A stretch of DNA of 48,271 nt from Verrucomicrobiia bacterium. Its GTDB lineage: Bacteria; Verrucomicrobiota; Verrucomicrobiia; JADLBR01. This document shows, in pieces, positions 8,294-17,800 of the stretch. A program made the position numbers and the translations under genes. The stretch's first letter is position 1; every line of letters starts with the position of its first letter. The notes under the pieces are model-generated. The model saw nothing but the letters and a program-made list of their open reading frames with translations, did not search any database and was not told where the DNA came from. The stretch covers positions 1 to 48,271 of the forward strand of contig JADLBR010000315.1 in NCBI GenBank assembly GCA_020847615.1, given 5' to 3'.

Positions 8294-9481
8294 GTGTTGC
8301 TTGCGGTTCTTGCGAGGGGGTGGATAGATTGCGTGGTGGGTTTCTCGGAATACTTCCGCTCTGGTGAGTGGCGCGGGTCGGCGCGCGTGCGACGGCTGTG
8401 CGACTTGCTGGGGCCGGTGGGGGGCGAAGGTCTGGAGGCAATGGCCCGGGAGGCGAGGTCGCTGACGCAGCGCCATTTTGGGCGGACGATGCGGTTGTTT
8501 GCGCCGCTGTATCTCTCCAACGAATGCGTGAATGCCTGCAAGTATTGCGGGTTTTCGAGAGACAATCCGATACTGCGGGTGACGCTGACGGCGGATCAGG
8601 TCGAGGCGGAGGCGCGATATCTGGCCGACAAGGGATTTCGGTCGATCCTGCTTGTGGCGGGCGAGCACCCGCGCTTCGTGTCGGAGGGATACCTGGAGAC
8701 GTGCGTGCGGCGGGTGTGCGGCCTGGTGCCGTCCGTGGCGCTGGAGGTGGGGCCGATGGAGGAGGCTGCGTATCGGCCGATGGTGGAGGCTGGCGCGGAA
8801 GGGCTGGTGGTGTATCAGGAGACCTACGACCCGGATCGCTACGCCGATCTGCACACCGCGGGGCCCAAGAAGGATTTCAATTGGAGGCTGGATTGTCCGG
8901 AGCGCGCGGCGGCGGCCGGCTTCAAGAGGGTGGGGATCGGGGCGCTGCTGGGATTGGCGGACTGGCGTGAAGAGGCGGTGCGTCTGGCGGCGCACGCGGA
9001 TTATCTGCTGCGGGTGTGCTGGCGGTCATTTCTGACGGTGTCATTTCCGCGGCTGCGGCCGGCGGCCGGGCAGTTCCAGCCGGCATTTCCCGTGGGCGAC
9101 CGAGAATTCGTGCAACTGATGTGCGCCTTCCGCATCGCATTTCCAAGGATCGGGCTGGTGCTTTCGACGCGAGAGCCGCAGGGACTGCGGGACCATCTCG
9201 CGCTGATCGGGGTGACGCACATGAGCGCGGGCTCGCACACGGAACCGGGGGGCTACACGGGCGCGGGGCAGGGTTCGGCCCATCTGACGGTGCGCGGTCG
9301 TCCGGTGCCCGTGATCGCCTCGGAGGGCGAGCACCGCAGCGCGACGGAGCAATTTGTGATCGCGGACGAGAGGCCCGCGGCCGAAGTGGCGCTGCGATTG
9401 GCCGAGATGGGCTTCGATCCTGTTTGGAAGGACTGGGACCGGGCGTTGGCCGGGACCGCTGGCTGGGAGGATGCGCCGTGA
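8294..9481 (+). CDS. thiH: 2-iminoacetate synthase ThiH (radical SAM)
   Basis: ThiH cleaves tyrosine with S-adenosylmethionine and a 4Fe-4S cluster to give dehydroglycine (2-iminoacetate) for the thiazole of thiamine, plus p-cresol. The radical-SAM cysteines CVNACKYC are at about 78-85, in the expected CX3CX2C spacing, followed by GFSRDNPI. Further conserved stretches are EVGPM, YQETYD and MSAGSHTEPGGY. The length (up to 395) fits. The start is uncertain: GTG 8294, TTG 8297 and GTG 8333/8336 are all possible; a purine-rich GGGGAGGGGAGG lies just before 8294. It overlaps thiS by 4 nt (GTGA). thiG and thiF are not in the window, unlike usual thi operons. Confidence 0.92.
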   Translation: MLLAVLARGWIDCVVGFSEYFRSGEWRGSARVRRLCDLLGPVGGEGLEAMAREARSLTQRHFGRTMRLFAPLYLSNECVNACKYCGFSRDNPILRVTLTADQVEAEARYLADKGFRSILLVAGEHPRFVSEGYLETCVRRVCGLVPSVALEVGPMEEAAYRPMVEAGAEGLVVYQETYDPDRYADLHTAGPKKDFNWRLDCPERAAAAGFKRVGIGALLGLADWREEAVRLAAHADYLLRVCWRSFLTVSFPRLRPAAGQFQPAFPVGDREFVQLMCAFRIAFPRIGLVLSTREPQGLRDHLALIGVTHMSAGSHTEPGGYTGAGQGSAHLTVRGRPVPVIASEGEHRSATEQFVIADERPAAEVALRLAEMGFDPVWKDWDRALAGTAGWEDAP

Positions 9482-9690
9482 GCGACAGGGCGGAAATCCG
9501 GCTGAATGGAGAGGCCAGGGGGGTGGCGGCGGGCACTTCGCTGGCGTCTCTGGTGGCGCAGTTGGGTTTTGATTCCCGGACCCTGCTGGTAGAATACAAC
9601 GGTGAGCCGCTGCCGCGTGACCGATGGGATGTGACCGCGCTGGCGCAGGGTGACCGGGTCGAACTCTTTCGTGTTTCGGCGGGCGGGTAG
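9478..9690 (+). CDS. thiS: Sulfur carrier protein ThiS
   Basis: A 70-residue ubiquitin-fold sulfur carrier. It ends in the required di-glycine (SAGG), whose C-terminus is adenylated and converted to a thiocarboxylate that donates sulfur to the thiamine thiazole. It starts with IRLNGEARGV, typical of the first beta strand, and contains LLVEYNGEPLPRDRW. The GTG start at 9478 overlaps the thiH stop (GTGA), implying translational coupling. Its adenylating partner ThiF and thiazole synthase ThiG are not present here. Confidence 0.9.
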   Translation: MSDRAEIRLNGEARGVAAGTSLASLVAQLGFDSRTLLVEYNGEPLPRDRWDVTALAQGDRVELFRVSAGG

Positions 9691-9850
9691 GCCGGCCGAA
9701 GAGAGGTGCCCCGCAGAGTGGTGCACCACCGGCGCCAAAGATCTTGCCGGTCGCCCATGCGATTAACAGCCAAACGCTTGCGCGTTTAGCGACAGGGTGT
9801 TCTACTCAGCCCCGCCGCCGGCGCGGGGACGCGCCGCATCATTCATGTGG
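9691..9850. other. Non-coding stretch downstream of thiS
   Basis: I see no gene. It contains a small palindrome AAACGCTTGCGCGTTT at 9773-9788, which resembles the AACGC hairpin of repeat family 1 but lacks its flanks, and a GC-rich inverted repeat near 9812-9835. It leads into the family 2 repeat. Confidence 0.5.
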
Positions 9851-10010
9851 TAACTTCTGGTGGGTGGCGGAGTGCCAAAAGGCACCACTACGAACAGTCC
9901 CGCGGCTTTGGGTTCGTCGTGCCGCCTTCAGGCGGTTTCCGCACAACCGGCCCCTTTTCCAATAGCTTGGGAGACTCATTGACGGGTCTACACTTTGAAG
10001 TTTCAGGTCA
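9851..10010 (-). repeat. Intergenic repeat, family 2, copy a
   Basis: The core at 9851-9938 is closely similar to 45917-46004. It contains a hairpin AGTGCC-AAAA-GGCACT-like stem, arms CACTACGAAC and GTTCGTCGTG about 20 nt apart, and a CCGCCTTCAGGCGG palindrome. The end CTTTGAAGTTTCAGGTCA (9993-10010) is identical in both copies, while the spacer between core and end has diverged. It abuts repeat family 1 copy B directly. Confidence 0.8.
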
Positions 10011-10117
10011 GATCCCATCTGGCAGCCGCCGGACCACCGGGGCGGAGAACGTGGCCGAAGCCGTGAGGCTTTCGCTGCCAAACGCTCACGCGTCCGGCTA
10101 CGAGAATTTTCGAGTCA
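10007..10117 (-). repeat. Multi-hairpin intergenic repeat, family 1, copy B
   Basis: On the minus strand it starts at the stop codon of the phosphopantetheinyl transferase gene (TGACTCGAAAATTC) and ends at GATCTGACC. It lacks about 12 bp (the GCGCATCCC segment) relative to other copies and has a variant hairpin (AGCGAAAGCC). The end joins the family 2 copy without a gap. Confidence 0.8.
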
Positions 10118-10876
10118 GGGGGCTGCTGGGGTGGTTTCGAGGGTGGCGAGGGCCGCGACATAACCGATGGGTGCGGGCAAGTCAAAGAGGTCATAGTGGG
10201 AGGTCCGCGGGCCGACGGGCCCGGCCGCGATGAGGCGCGCGGGTTTGCCTGGGGCCAGGGAGACCCCGATGCTCGCGAGATCGTCGACGAGGCCCTCACC
10301 GCTGGCCTTGAGGACGGCTTCCTTGCGGGTCCAGGCGTTCAGGAAAGCCCGGTGGCGCTCCCCGTGTGGGACCGTATCCATCTCGGCTTTCTCGCGCGGC
10401 GAGAAGATGCGGTCGGCCACGGCCCGCCAATCGTCCAGCCGCCCCAGCATCTCGACATCGACGCCGACGGCGAACGTCGCGGACAGGGCGATGGCCACGA
10501 TGTCTCCGGAATGCGAGACGTTGAAGTGGAGGGGCGGGGCGTGGCCGGGCGCGAGGAGCGGCTTGCCCCTGGGGCCGGTGACGAAGCGGACCGCGTCGGG
10601 CGGGGTGCGGAGCCAAGACCCCAGGAGTTCGCGCAGAAGGCCCCTGGCAGCGAGGAAACGCTCCTGGTCGGCGGGCTGTAGAAAACGGGCCATGCGCTGG
10701 CGCTCGTCATCGGAGAGGGAGGCCAGCGAGCGCTCCCTTGAAGCGGGATGCGGCGGCAGATGGGCGAACCAGACGACGACCTCGCCTTGGCGTGGCAGAA
10801 GCGCGCGGACATCCCCCGGGGCATCGGTCCGCGGCCAGTCGTGGGTGCGGAGCAGCGCCATCCGATCCCGATTCAT
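10115..10876 (-). CDS. 4'-phosphopantetheinyl transferase, Sfp type
   Basis: Transfers phosphopantetheine from CoA to the serine of carrier domains. The 253-residue product is of Sfp size and has FNVSHSGD (118-125), GVDVE (138-142, Mg-binding Asp140 and Glu142) and WTRKEAVLKASGEGL (182-196). It is the last gene of the NRPS operon; its ATG overlaps the stop of the upstream NRPS gene by 4 nt (ATGA), so it is very likely made together with the three carrier domains it must activate. The stop codon lies in the fixed end of repeat family 1. Confidence 0.93.
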   Translation of the reverse strand: MNRDRMALLRTHDWPRTDAPGDVRALLPRQGEVVVWFAHLPPHPASRERSLASLSDDERQRMARFLQPADQERFLAARGLLRELLGSWLRTPPDAVRFVTGPRGKPLLAPGHAPPLHFNVSHSGDIVAIALSATFAVGVDVEMLGRLDDWRAVADRIFSPREKAEMDTVPHGERHRAFLNAWTRKEAVLKASGEGLVDDLASIGVSLAPGKPARLIAAGPVGPRTSHYDLFDLPAPIGYVAALATLETTPAAP

Positions 10877-13800
10877 GCCTCCTCCGACTGCGCGCGCGCC
10901 AGTGCCGCGGCAAACGTCTTGGCGAACTGGGCGACGTGATCCCTGTCGAGTATCTCCAAGTGTTGGCCGGCGACCTCGTGCAACCGCACTTCGGCGGCGA
11001 GGTATCTCCAGAGAGAGACAGAATGAAGTCTTGCGTTTTCGCTCAGGAAGAGATCGACGATGCCGTCAAACGGGCCGGGCTTGTAGGCGGCGGCCGTAGC
11101 GAGATAGTGATCGATGGCGGCGCCGTTGTCCCGCTGGGCCCTCGCGGTGGACTCAGGGAGGGGTGTGGGCAGTCGTCGCCCGAGGTTTCGCGCGATCGTG
11201 TTGCGGAGCGCGATCATGCGCCCGCGCAGGTAAACGAGCCGCTCGCGACGGGGCAGCGAGAGAAACCGGGCGAGGTGGTGGCGGGATCTGTTCGCGAAGA
11301 AGGGGAGCATCAGCCTCGCGTATATGCTCCATGGGACCGAGCACGTGGCGTGGCTGTCGATCAGGGCGAGCATGCCGATCTGGCGCCCCAGTCTTCGGAG
11401 ATGACGGGCGACCTCGTATGCGATTACGCCCCCGAGCGAGTAACCGCCCAGATAGCAGCGTCCTGTCGGCTGCAAAGAAGAGATCTCGCCCGCGTAGTGG
11501 GCCGCCATCGCCTCGATGGATTCGTGGCGCCGCGACCTGCCCGCGAGGTCCACGGCCTGGACGGCGTACGTGGGCTGGTGGGGCGCGAGCGCGCGGGCGA
11601 GTTCCAAGAACGCGTAGGCGTCTCCGCCCATTCCATGCACGAAGAAAAAAGGTGGCTTGGTGCCCGCCGTATGCATCGGGACGAGGGAGCTCCACGGCGG
11701 GGCCCAGTTCTTGTCGCCGAGGGCGCAGGCTAGCCCCGCGATGGTTGGGGCGTGGAAGAGCATGGACGGGGGCACGGGGTGGCCGATGAGACTCTCGACT
11801 TCGGAGGCGAATCGGGCCGCGAGGAGTGAGTGCCCGCCCAGTTCGAAGAAGTTGTCGTCCCGGCCGATGGTGTCGGAGGCGAAGAGCCCGCGCCAGATGT
11901 GGAGGAGCCTGAACTCGAGGAGATTTCTGGGCGAGGCCTCGCGGTCGCCGTGGGGCGGGCGCGGGCGTGCCCGCCCCGCGAGGCGGCGGCGGTCCACTTT
12001 GCCGCTTGGGCTGAGCGGTAGTTCTTCGATGATTTCGAATGTTGAAGGCACCATGTGGTCGGGGAGGTGTTGGTGCGCGTGATGCCTTAGTGCGTCTGGG
12101 GAGGGTGGGCCCGTGCTGTCTGGGACGATGAATGCCGCGAGAGACGCATTGGGAGCTTCGCCTCGGGCGACGACCGCGGCCTGGCGGACGCCATCGAAGG
12201 ACCCGAGGGTCGCCTCTATCTCGGCGGGCTCGATGCGGAAGCCGCGTATCTTGATCTGGTCGTCGGTCCTTCCGAGGAACTCGATTTCGCCATCTGGCCG
12301 GTATCTGCCGATGTCGCCCGTCCTGTAGAGGCGGGCCGAGGGGTCGTCGTCGAATGGATCGGGCAGAAAACGCGCGGCGGTCAAGTCGGGCTGGCGCCAG
12401 TATCCTCGGGCGAGCACGGGTCCGCCGATGAAGATCTCGCCGGGGATGCCGATGGGCACTGGCTGCATGTGGGCATCCAGCAGGCGCACCACGGCGTTAT
12501 CGATCGGCGAGCCGATGGGTGGCCGCCCGGGCCAACTGCCGGGGTCACCGGTCAATGCAAACGAGGTGACCACATGGCATTCCGTGGGGCCGTACTGGTT
12601 GATCAGCTTCGCGTCGTCGAGGGCGTGGAACAGGGACCGGATGGCGGGGGTGATCTCCAGGGACTCTCCCGCCGTGATGATCGCCGACACGGAAGCGCGG
12701 CAGGCGCCGGGGGAACGGGTGGCGACCTCGGCCAGGTGGCGGAGCATCGCGACGGGGAGGAAGAGTCGCTCGATGCGGTGCCGGCAGACGAAGTGCCATA
12801 GCGCGGTGGGATCCGCGCGGGCCGGTTCCGGTGCGATCACCAGTTCGCCCCCTGCGATCCACGTTGAAAAACACTCTTGGAACGAGACATCGAAACCCAG
12901 CGGTGCGAACTGGAGCGTCTTTGCCGCGGGTCGTGGCGGCTGCCTGGCTTGCCAGGCGACAAGGTTGGCCAGTGGGCCGTGTTCCATGGCGACGCCCTTG
13001 GGTCGACCGGTGGATCCGGAGGTGTACATGATGTAGGCGAGGTGGTGCGTGCGCGTGTGTATCGCTGGGCCCTCGCTGGGTTCACATCGTGATGCATCGA
13101 TCACGGGCAGGATCCGGACACCTGCCGGTTGCGGCACGTCGGGCCCGGTGACGACGGTCTGGCAGCGAGCGTCGTCGAGAAGGGCGAGGACTCTGTTGGC
13201 CGGGTGCGATGGGTCGATTGGCACGTAGGGTGCGCCAGCCTTGAGGATACCCAGGATGCCGACCAGGGCATCGGGGGAACGGCGTGCGCATAGACCGATG
13301 GGTGTGTCGGGGGCTGCACCCTCGTCGAGCAGGCGGCGCGCGATCGCGTTGGCCCGCCGCTGGAGTTCGTCGTAGGTAAGGGATGTCTGGCCTGTGGAGA
13401 CCGCGACCCGATCCGGCCAACGGGCGACGGCTGCCTCGAAGGCTTGCGGGAGGCAAGTCGGTGCGCTGGGGGCCGGGTTGCCGCGTGCGTAGCATTCGAT
13501 CCTCGATCGCTCCTCCCGTGGAAGAATGGGCAATGCCGAGAGCGGGGATGCCGGGTCATCGGCGATCGCCCTGAGCAGGACGCCCCAATGCCCGAGCAGG
13601 GCCTCGATGCGCGAGGGGTTGAAGAGGGCGGTCTTGAACTCTGCCCGCAGGCGGGTGCCGGCCGGCCGGTGATCGACCCAGGCCGTGAGGTCGAACTTGG
13701 ATGTGCCCGTGTGGACCTCGACGGGAACCGTGTCGAGGCCCCGGAATCTCGGGGGATCATGGGAGGTCTCCCGGGTCGCGAGCATGGCCTGGAAAATCGG

Positions 13801-14889
13801 AGAACTGCTGCGATCGCGGAGAGGACCGAGCGCACCGACGACCTTCTCGAAGGGTGCCTGCCGGTGGGAATAGGCCGCGAGGGCCGTTTCCCTGACATCG
13901 CGGAGCAGTCGAAGAAACGAGGTCTTGGGGTCCAGGGTGATCCGGATGGGAAGGGTATTCAGGAAAAAACCTACGAGGCCCTGGAGTTCTTGGCGCCCCC
14001 TGTTGGTGACGGGCGTGCCGATCACGATGTCGGTGGCACGGGCATAGCGGTGAAGCAGGATCGCGAATGCGGCGAGGTGGACCATGAAGGGGGTGGCCCG
14101 CTCCAGCCGGGCCACGGATTCGATGGCCCGTGGGATGGAAGCGGCGAGCTCGGTTGTCAGGAGGGCGCCGTCGGTGCTCTCGATGGCCGGACCGGGGTGG
14201 TCGACGGGCAGGCCGAGGTGTGGCGGCGCTCCGGCAAGGTGCCCCCGCCAGAAGGCGAGGGCGTTCTCGAGGGCCGTCCCGGCGAGGGTTTCGCGCTCCC
14301 AGGCAGAGAAGTCAGCGTAGCCGATGGGGAGATGGTCCAGAGTCGGCACGCGTCCGGAGGCGATGCCGTCGTAGAGGACGCCGATCTCGCGCTCGACGAT
14401 GTCCTGCGACCACTCGTCGAAGATGATGTGGTGGATGACGAGCACGAGCAGGTGGTCTCGGGGGCCCAGCCGGATCAGCGAGGCGCGCATGGGGGGGCCG
14501 TTCACCAGATCGAAGGGGTGGCGGGAATCCCGGCGGGCGCGCTCGAGCGCATCCCTCACGGCGATCTCAGGGCCGCGGGCCGAAAAATCGATCGCCTCGA
14601 TGGGCCATGCGGCCGAGGGCGCGATGCGCTGCTCGACGCCCGATTTGGCGAGGGCGAATGAGGTTCGAAAAGCCTCGTGCCGTTGGGCGAGAGCGTTCAG
14701 GGCACCCCGCAGGGCCCGGGTGTCCACGTCGCCACGCATCCTGTAGGCGATCGGGATATTGTATTGGGGCGAGTCCGGCGCGCACTGATGCAGAAACCAG
14801 AGGCGCTCTTGCGCGAACGACGCTGGGGCGATGAGGATTCGCTGCGGGGCAGCGCCGCCTGGGGTCTCGGGCGGATGCGTGCTAGGCAT
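10873..14889 (-). CDS. Nonribosomal peptide synthetase, C-A-T-TE termination module
   Basis: The 1338-residue product adds one amino acid and releases the product. Order: condensation domain (about 20-450; active-site HHIIFDEWS at 153-161, with Glu in place of the usual Gly after the Asp), adenylation domain (about 480-975; MYTSGSTGRPKG at 621-632, YGPTE 766-770, GRTDDQIKIRGF, catalytic Lys in SPSGKVDRR), carrier domain (Ser1021 in FFELGGHSLL) and type I thioesterase (about 1075-1330; Ser1151 in GYSLGG, Asp1178, His1310). Aligned by eye to GrsA, the specificity code reads D-V-Q-F-I-A-Q-V-V-K, one change from the proline code DVQLIAHVVK type apart from the common L/F swap. ATG 14889 lies 8 bp after the upstream NRPS stop. 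Confidence 0.93.
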   Translation of the reverse strand: MPSTHPPETPGGAAPQRILIAPASFAQERLWFLHQCAPDSPQYNIPIAYRMRGDVDTRALRGALNALAQRHEAFRTSFALAKSGVEQRIAPSAAWPIEAIDFSARGPEIAVRDALERARRDSRHPFDLVNGPPMRASLIRLGPRDHLLVLVIHHIIFDEWSQDIVEREIGVLYDGIASGRVPTLDHLPIGYADFSAWERETLAGTALENALAFWRGHLAGAPPHLGLPVDHPGPAIESTDGALLTTELAASIPRAIESVARLERATPFMVHLAAFAILLHRYARATDIVIGTPVTNRGRQELQGLVGFFLNTLPIRITLDPKTSFLRLLRDVRETALAAYSHRQAPFEKVVGALGPLRDRSSSPIFQAMLATRETSHDPPRFRGLDTVPVEVHTGTSKFDLTAWVDHRPAGTRLRAEFKTALFNPSRIEALLGHWGVLLRAIADDPASPLSALPILPREERSRIECYARGNPAPSAPTCLPQAFEAAVARWPDRVAVSTGQTSLTYDELQRRANAIARRLLDEGAAPDTPIGLCARRSPDALVGILGILKAGAPYVPIDPSHPANRVLALLDDARCQTVVTGPDVPQPAGVRILPVIDASRCEPSEGPAIHTRTHHLAYIMYTSGSTGRPKGVAMEHGPLANLVAWQARQPPRPAAKTLQFAPLGFDVSFQECFSTWIAGGELVIAPEPARADPTALWHFVCRHRIERLFLPVAMLRHLAEVATRSPGACRASVSAIITAGESLEITPAIRSLFHALDDAKLINQYGPTECHVVTSFALTGDPGSWPGRPPIGSPIDNAVVRLLDAHMQPVPIGIPGEIFIGGPVLARGYWRQPDLTAARFLPDPFDDDPSARLYRTGDIGRYRPDGEIEFLGRTDDQIKIRGFRIEPAEIEATLGSFDGVRQAAVVARGEAPNASLAAFIVPDSTGPPSPDALRHHAHQHLPDHMVPSTFEIIEELPLSPSGKVDRRRLAGRARPRPPHGDREASPRNLLEFRLLHIWRGLFASDTIGRDDNFFELGGHSLLAARFASEVESLIGHPVPPSMLFHAPTIAGLACALGDKNWAPPWSSLVPMHTAGTKPPFFFVHGMGGDAYAFLELARALAPHQPTYAVQAVDLAGRSRRHESIEAMAAHYAGEISSLQPTGRCYLGGYSLGGVIAYEVARHLRRLGRQIGMLALIDSHATCSVPWSIYARLMLPFFANRSRHHLARFLSLPRRERLVYLRGRMIALRNTIARNLGRRLPTPLPESTARAQRDNGAAIDHYLATAAAYKPGPFDGIVDLFLSENARLHSVSLWRYLAAEVRLHEVAGQHLEILDRDHVAQFAKTFAAALARAQSEEA

Positions 14890-14897
14890 GTTCGCGT

Positions 14898-17800
14898 TCA
14901 AGCCTGGGGCTGGGTTGTCGCTTCGGATCTGATGGCAAGGCGGCGGATCGGGCCGGCGTCCTGGCCGGCATCGGCTGAGCCGGATTGCGCAATGGTCTTG
15001 GCCATCTCGCCGAGCGAGGGGGAGTTGAATACCGCAGCGAGCGGAAGGGATTTGCCGAAGCATTGCGCGATGCGCGCCATGAGGCGCATGGCAAGCAGCG
15101 AGTGCCCGCCGAGTTCGAAAAAGCTGTCATTGGCTCCGACGCGCGGGACGCGGAGAATCTCGCGCCAGATGGCGGCGAGTTTCCCCGCAATGGGGTCGCC
15201 CTGGGGAGGTTGGCTGTCCATCTGGGGTGCGGTCTGTGGCCCCGGGGCGGGGAGCGCGCTTCGGTCGATCTTGCCGTTGGGGTTGAGCGGGAACGCATCG
15301 AGGGTGATGACATGCGCGGGAACCATGTAACCTGGCAGGAGATTTTTGAGGAAGGTCCGGACATCCTGGGGATGAGGCGGCGTTGTCCCGGCGGGTATGA
15401 CGTAGGCCACGATCTGGAATTCGCCGTGCGGATCCGGGGCGCTTACCACGGCGCACGAGGCCACGCCGGGGTGGGTGGCGATGGCGGCCTCGATCTCGGC
15501 GGGTTCTACGCGAAATCCCCGGATCTTGATCTGGTCATCGGATCGGCCCACGAAATCGAGCATCCCATCGGAGCGCCTGCGCACGAGGTCGCCGGTCCGG
15601 TACAGGCGCGCGGCCTGAGATGGATCGAAGGGGTCGGCGATAAATCGCTCGCGGGTCAGATCTTCGCGGCCGAGGTAGCCTCTCGCGAGGCAGGCGCCGC
15701 CGACAAAGAGTTCGCCGGTGAGGCCCACCGGGACGAGGTTGCGATGCTGGTCGAGGACATGGGCCTTGGAACCCGGGACGGGCCGACCGATGGGGGCGCC
15801 GATGCCGGGGGTGAGGTCACACCATGTTGCGCTGACCGTGCACTCGGTGGGGCCATAGCTATTGATGAGCCGGACGCCCGCGGGGGAGCGGCGATGCCAT
15901 GCGGCGACCGTGTCTGGAGAGGCCTTCTCCCCGCCGATCGCGATGAGGCGGACGCGCTCCGGGAGCGAGAGATCGTGCTCGCCCATGGCGGTCACGAGGG
16001 CGTGCCAGAATGCGGTGGGCAGGTGCATCGCCGTGATATCGAGTTTCCTGCACCGGCTGAGAAAACTGGCCATGGAGGCCAGCATTTCGGGATCTCGAGG
16101 AACGATGGTGGCGCCGCTTGCGAGGGTGGCGAAGATCTCCTCGACGCTCGTGTCGAAGCAGGGGGAGGCAAACTGCAGGAAGCGATCACCGGGTTCGAGC
16201 CCGAACATCCCGCCCGCGGCAAGGGCGTAGGCCGAGGCGGATGCATGCTCGATCATGACGCCCTTGGGCGATCCCGTGGAACCCGAAGTGTACATGACGT
16301 AGGCGAGATGCCGGGGCGTGGCCCCGGGAGTGGGGGCGTCCGCGGGCGTGGTCACATCGGCCCGTTCGAGGCAGACGACGTGTCGCGGCGGTTGCGTGGT
16401 GCGGCCGACGAGATGGGGCTGTGCCACGAGAGCGATGGCGCCGGAATCCGATAGCATCAGGTCCAGGCGGGCGGCGGGGTAATCGGGGTCGAGCGGAACA
16501 TACGCTGCGCCGCTCCTGAGGATTCCGAGGATGGCGATCAACAGATCCGGGGAACGCTCGGCTAGGACGGCCACCCTCGAATCGGGGCCGGCGCCAATCG
16601 CGCGCAGGCGGTGCGCAAGGCGTCCGGAGGCGGCATCGAGTTCACGGTAAGTCAGGTGGCTCACGCCGGTGTCAACCGCGACTGAGCGGGGCGACCGCGC
16701 GGCCTGTTCCAGAAAGGGCTGGTGCAGGCACTTCTCGTCGGGTGCGTCATCCGCCGCAGGATTCCATTCCACGAGCAGGCGGCGCTCTTCGTCGGCCGAT
16801 AGGAGCGGCAACCGCGATATTCTCTCGGCTGGGTCCGTGGCGATGCCTTCCAGGAAGACAATCCAGTGGCCGATCATGCGTTGGATGCGGGCCCGGTCGA
16901 ATAGGTCGGTGGCATACTCGGCAGCGATGGCCAGGCCATCTGACGACGGATCGACGTGCCAGCTAAGGTCGAATTTTGACGTATCTGTTTCGACGGGCCA
17001 CGGACGGATGTCGAGGCCGGGTAAAGTAGGGTGGGGCTCCGGAAAATCGCGGTAAACAAACATCTGTTGGAAGATGGGGGCCCGGCTTGGATCGCGGGGG
17101 ATATCGAGTCGCTCTGCCAATAGTTCGAATGGTGTGTTCTGGTGCGCGTGGGCCGCGAGGGTCATGTCTTTCACGCGCCGCAGCAACTCGCGGAAAGGGG
17201 GGTCGCCCGAGAGGTCGATCCGCAGGGGCAGGGTGTTGGCGAAGTATCCGATGAGCGCTTCGGTCTCGGGCCGGATTCGGTTGGCGATGGGCGTGCCGAT
17301 GACGATGTCGTCCTCGCCAGAAAGGCGCGCCAACAACGCGCCGAAGGCGGCCAGCAACGACATGAAGAGCGTCGCTCCATTTTCTCGAGACAGGGTCGCC
17401 AGGCGCCGCCGGAGGGAGGCATCGAGGGTCTCGCGAAGTGTTTCTCCGCGGAATGACTCCTGCCTGGGGCGCGGGCGGTCGGCGGGAAGGTCGAGATGGG
17501 AGGGCGCCCCGAGGAGGCGGTGGCGCCAGTACCGGACGTCGTCTTCAAGGGGTCCATCGGAGAGACGGTGGCGCTGCCATTCCGAGAAATCAGAAAATTG
17601 GATGGTGGGTTGCTCAAGCGGTGGCCCGTCCGCCGCAAGATGCCGATGGATGGCGCAGAGTTCCTTCCAAAAAATGGTCAGTGACCAGCCGTCGCTGATG
17701 GCATGGTGGAACACGACGAGCAGCACGTGGTCATCATGCCGAAGGCGGACGAGGAGCGCTCGCCAGAGGGGGCCGACGGTCAGATCGAAGGGTTTCGCGG

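Noticed and set aside
9851..10117. CRISPR-like array
   Set aside because: Repeats are dispersed singly through the window, with no regular repeat-spacer unit and no cas gene.
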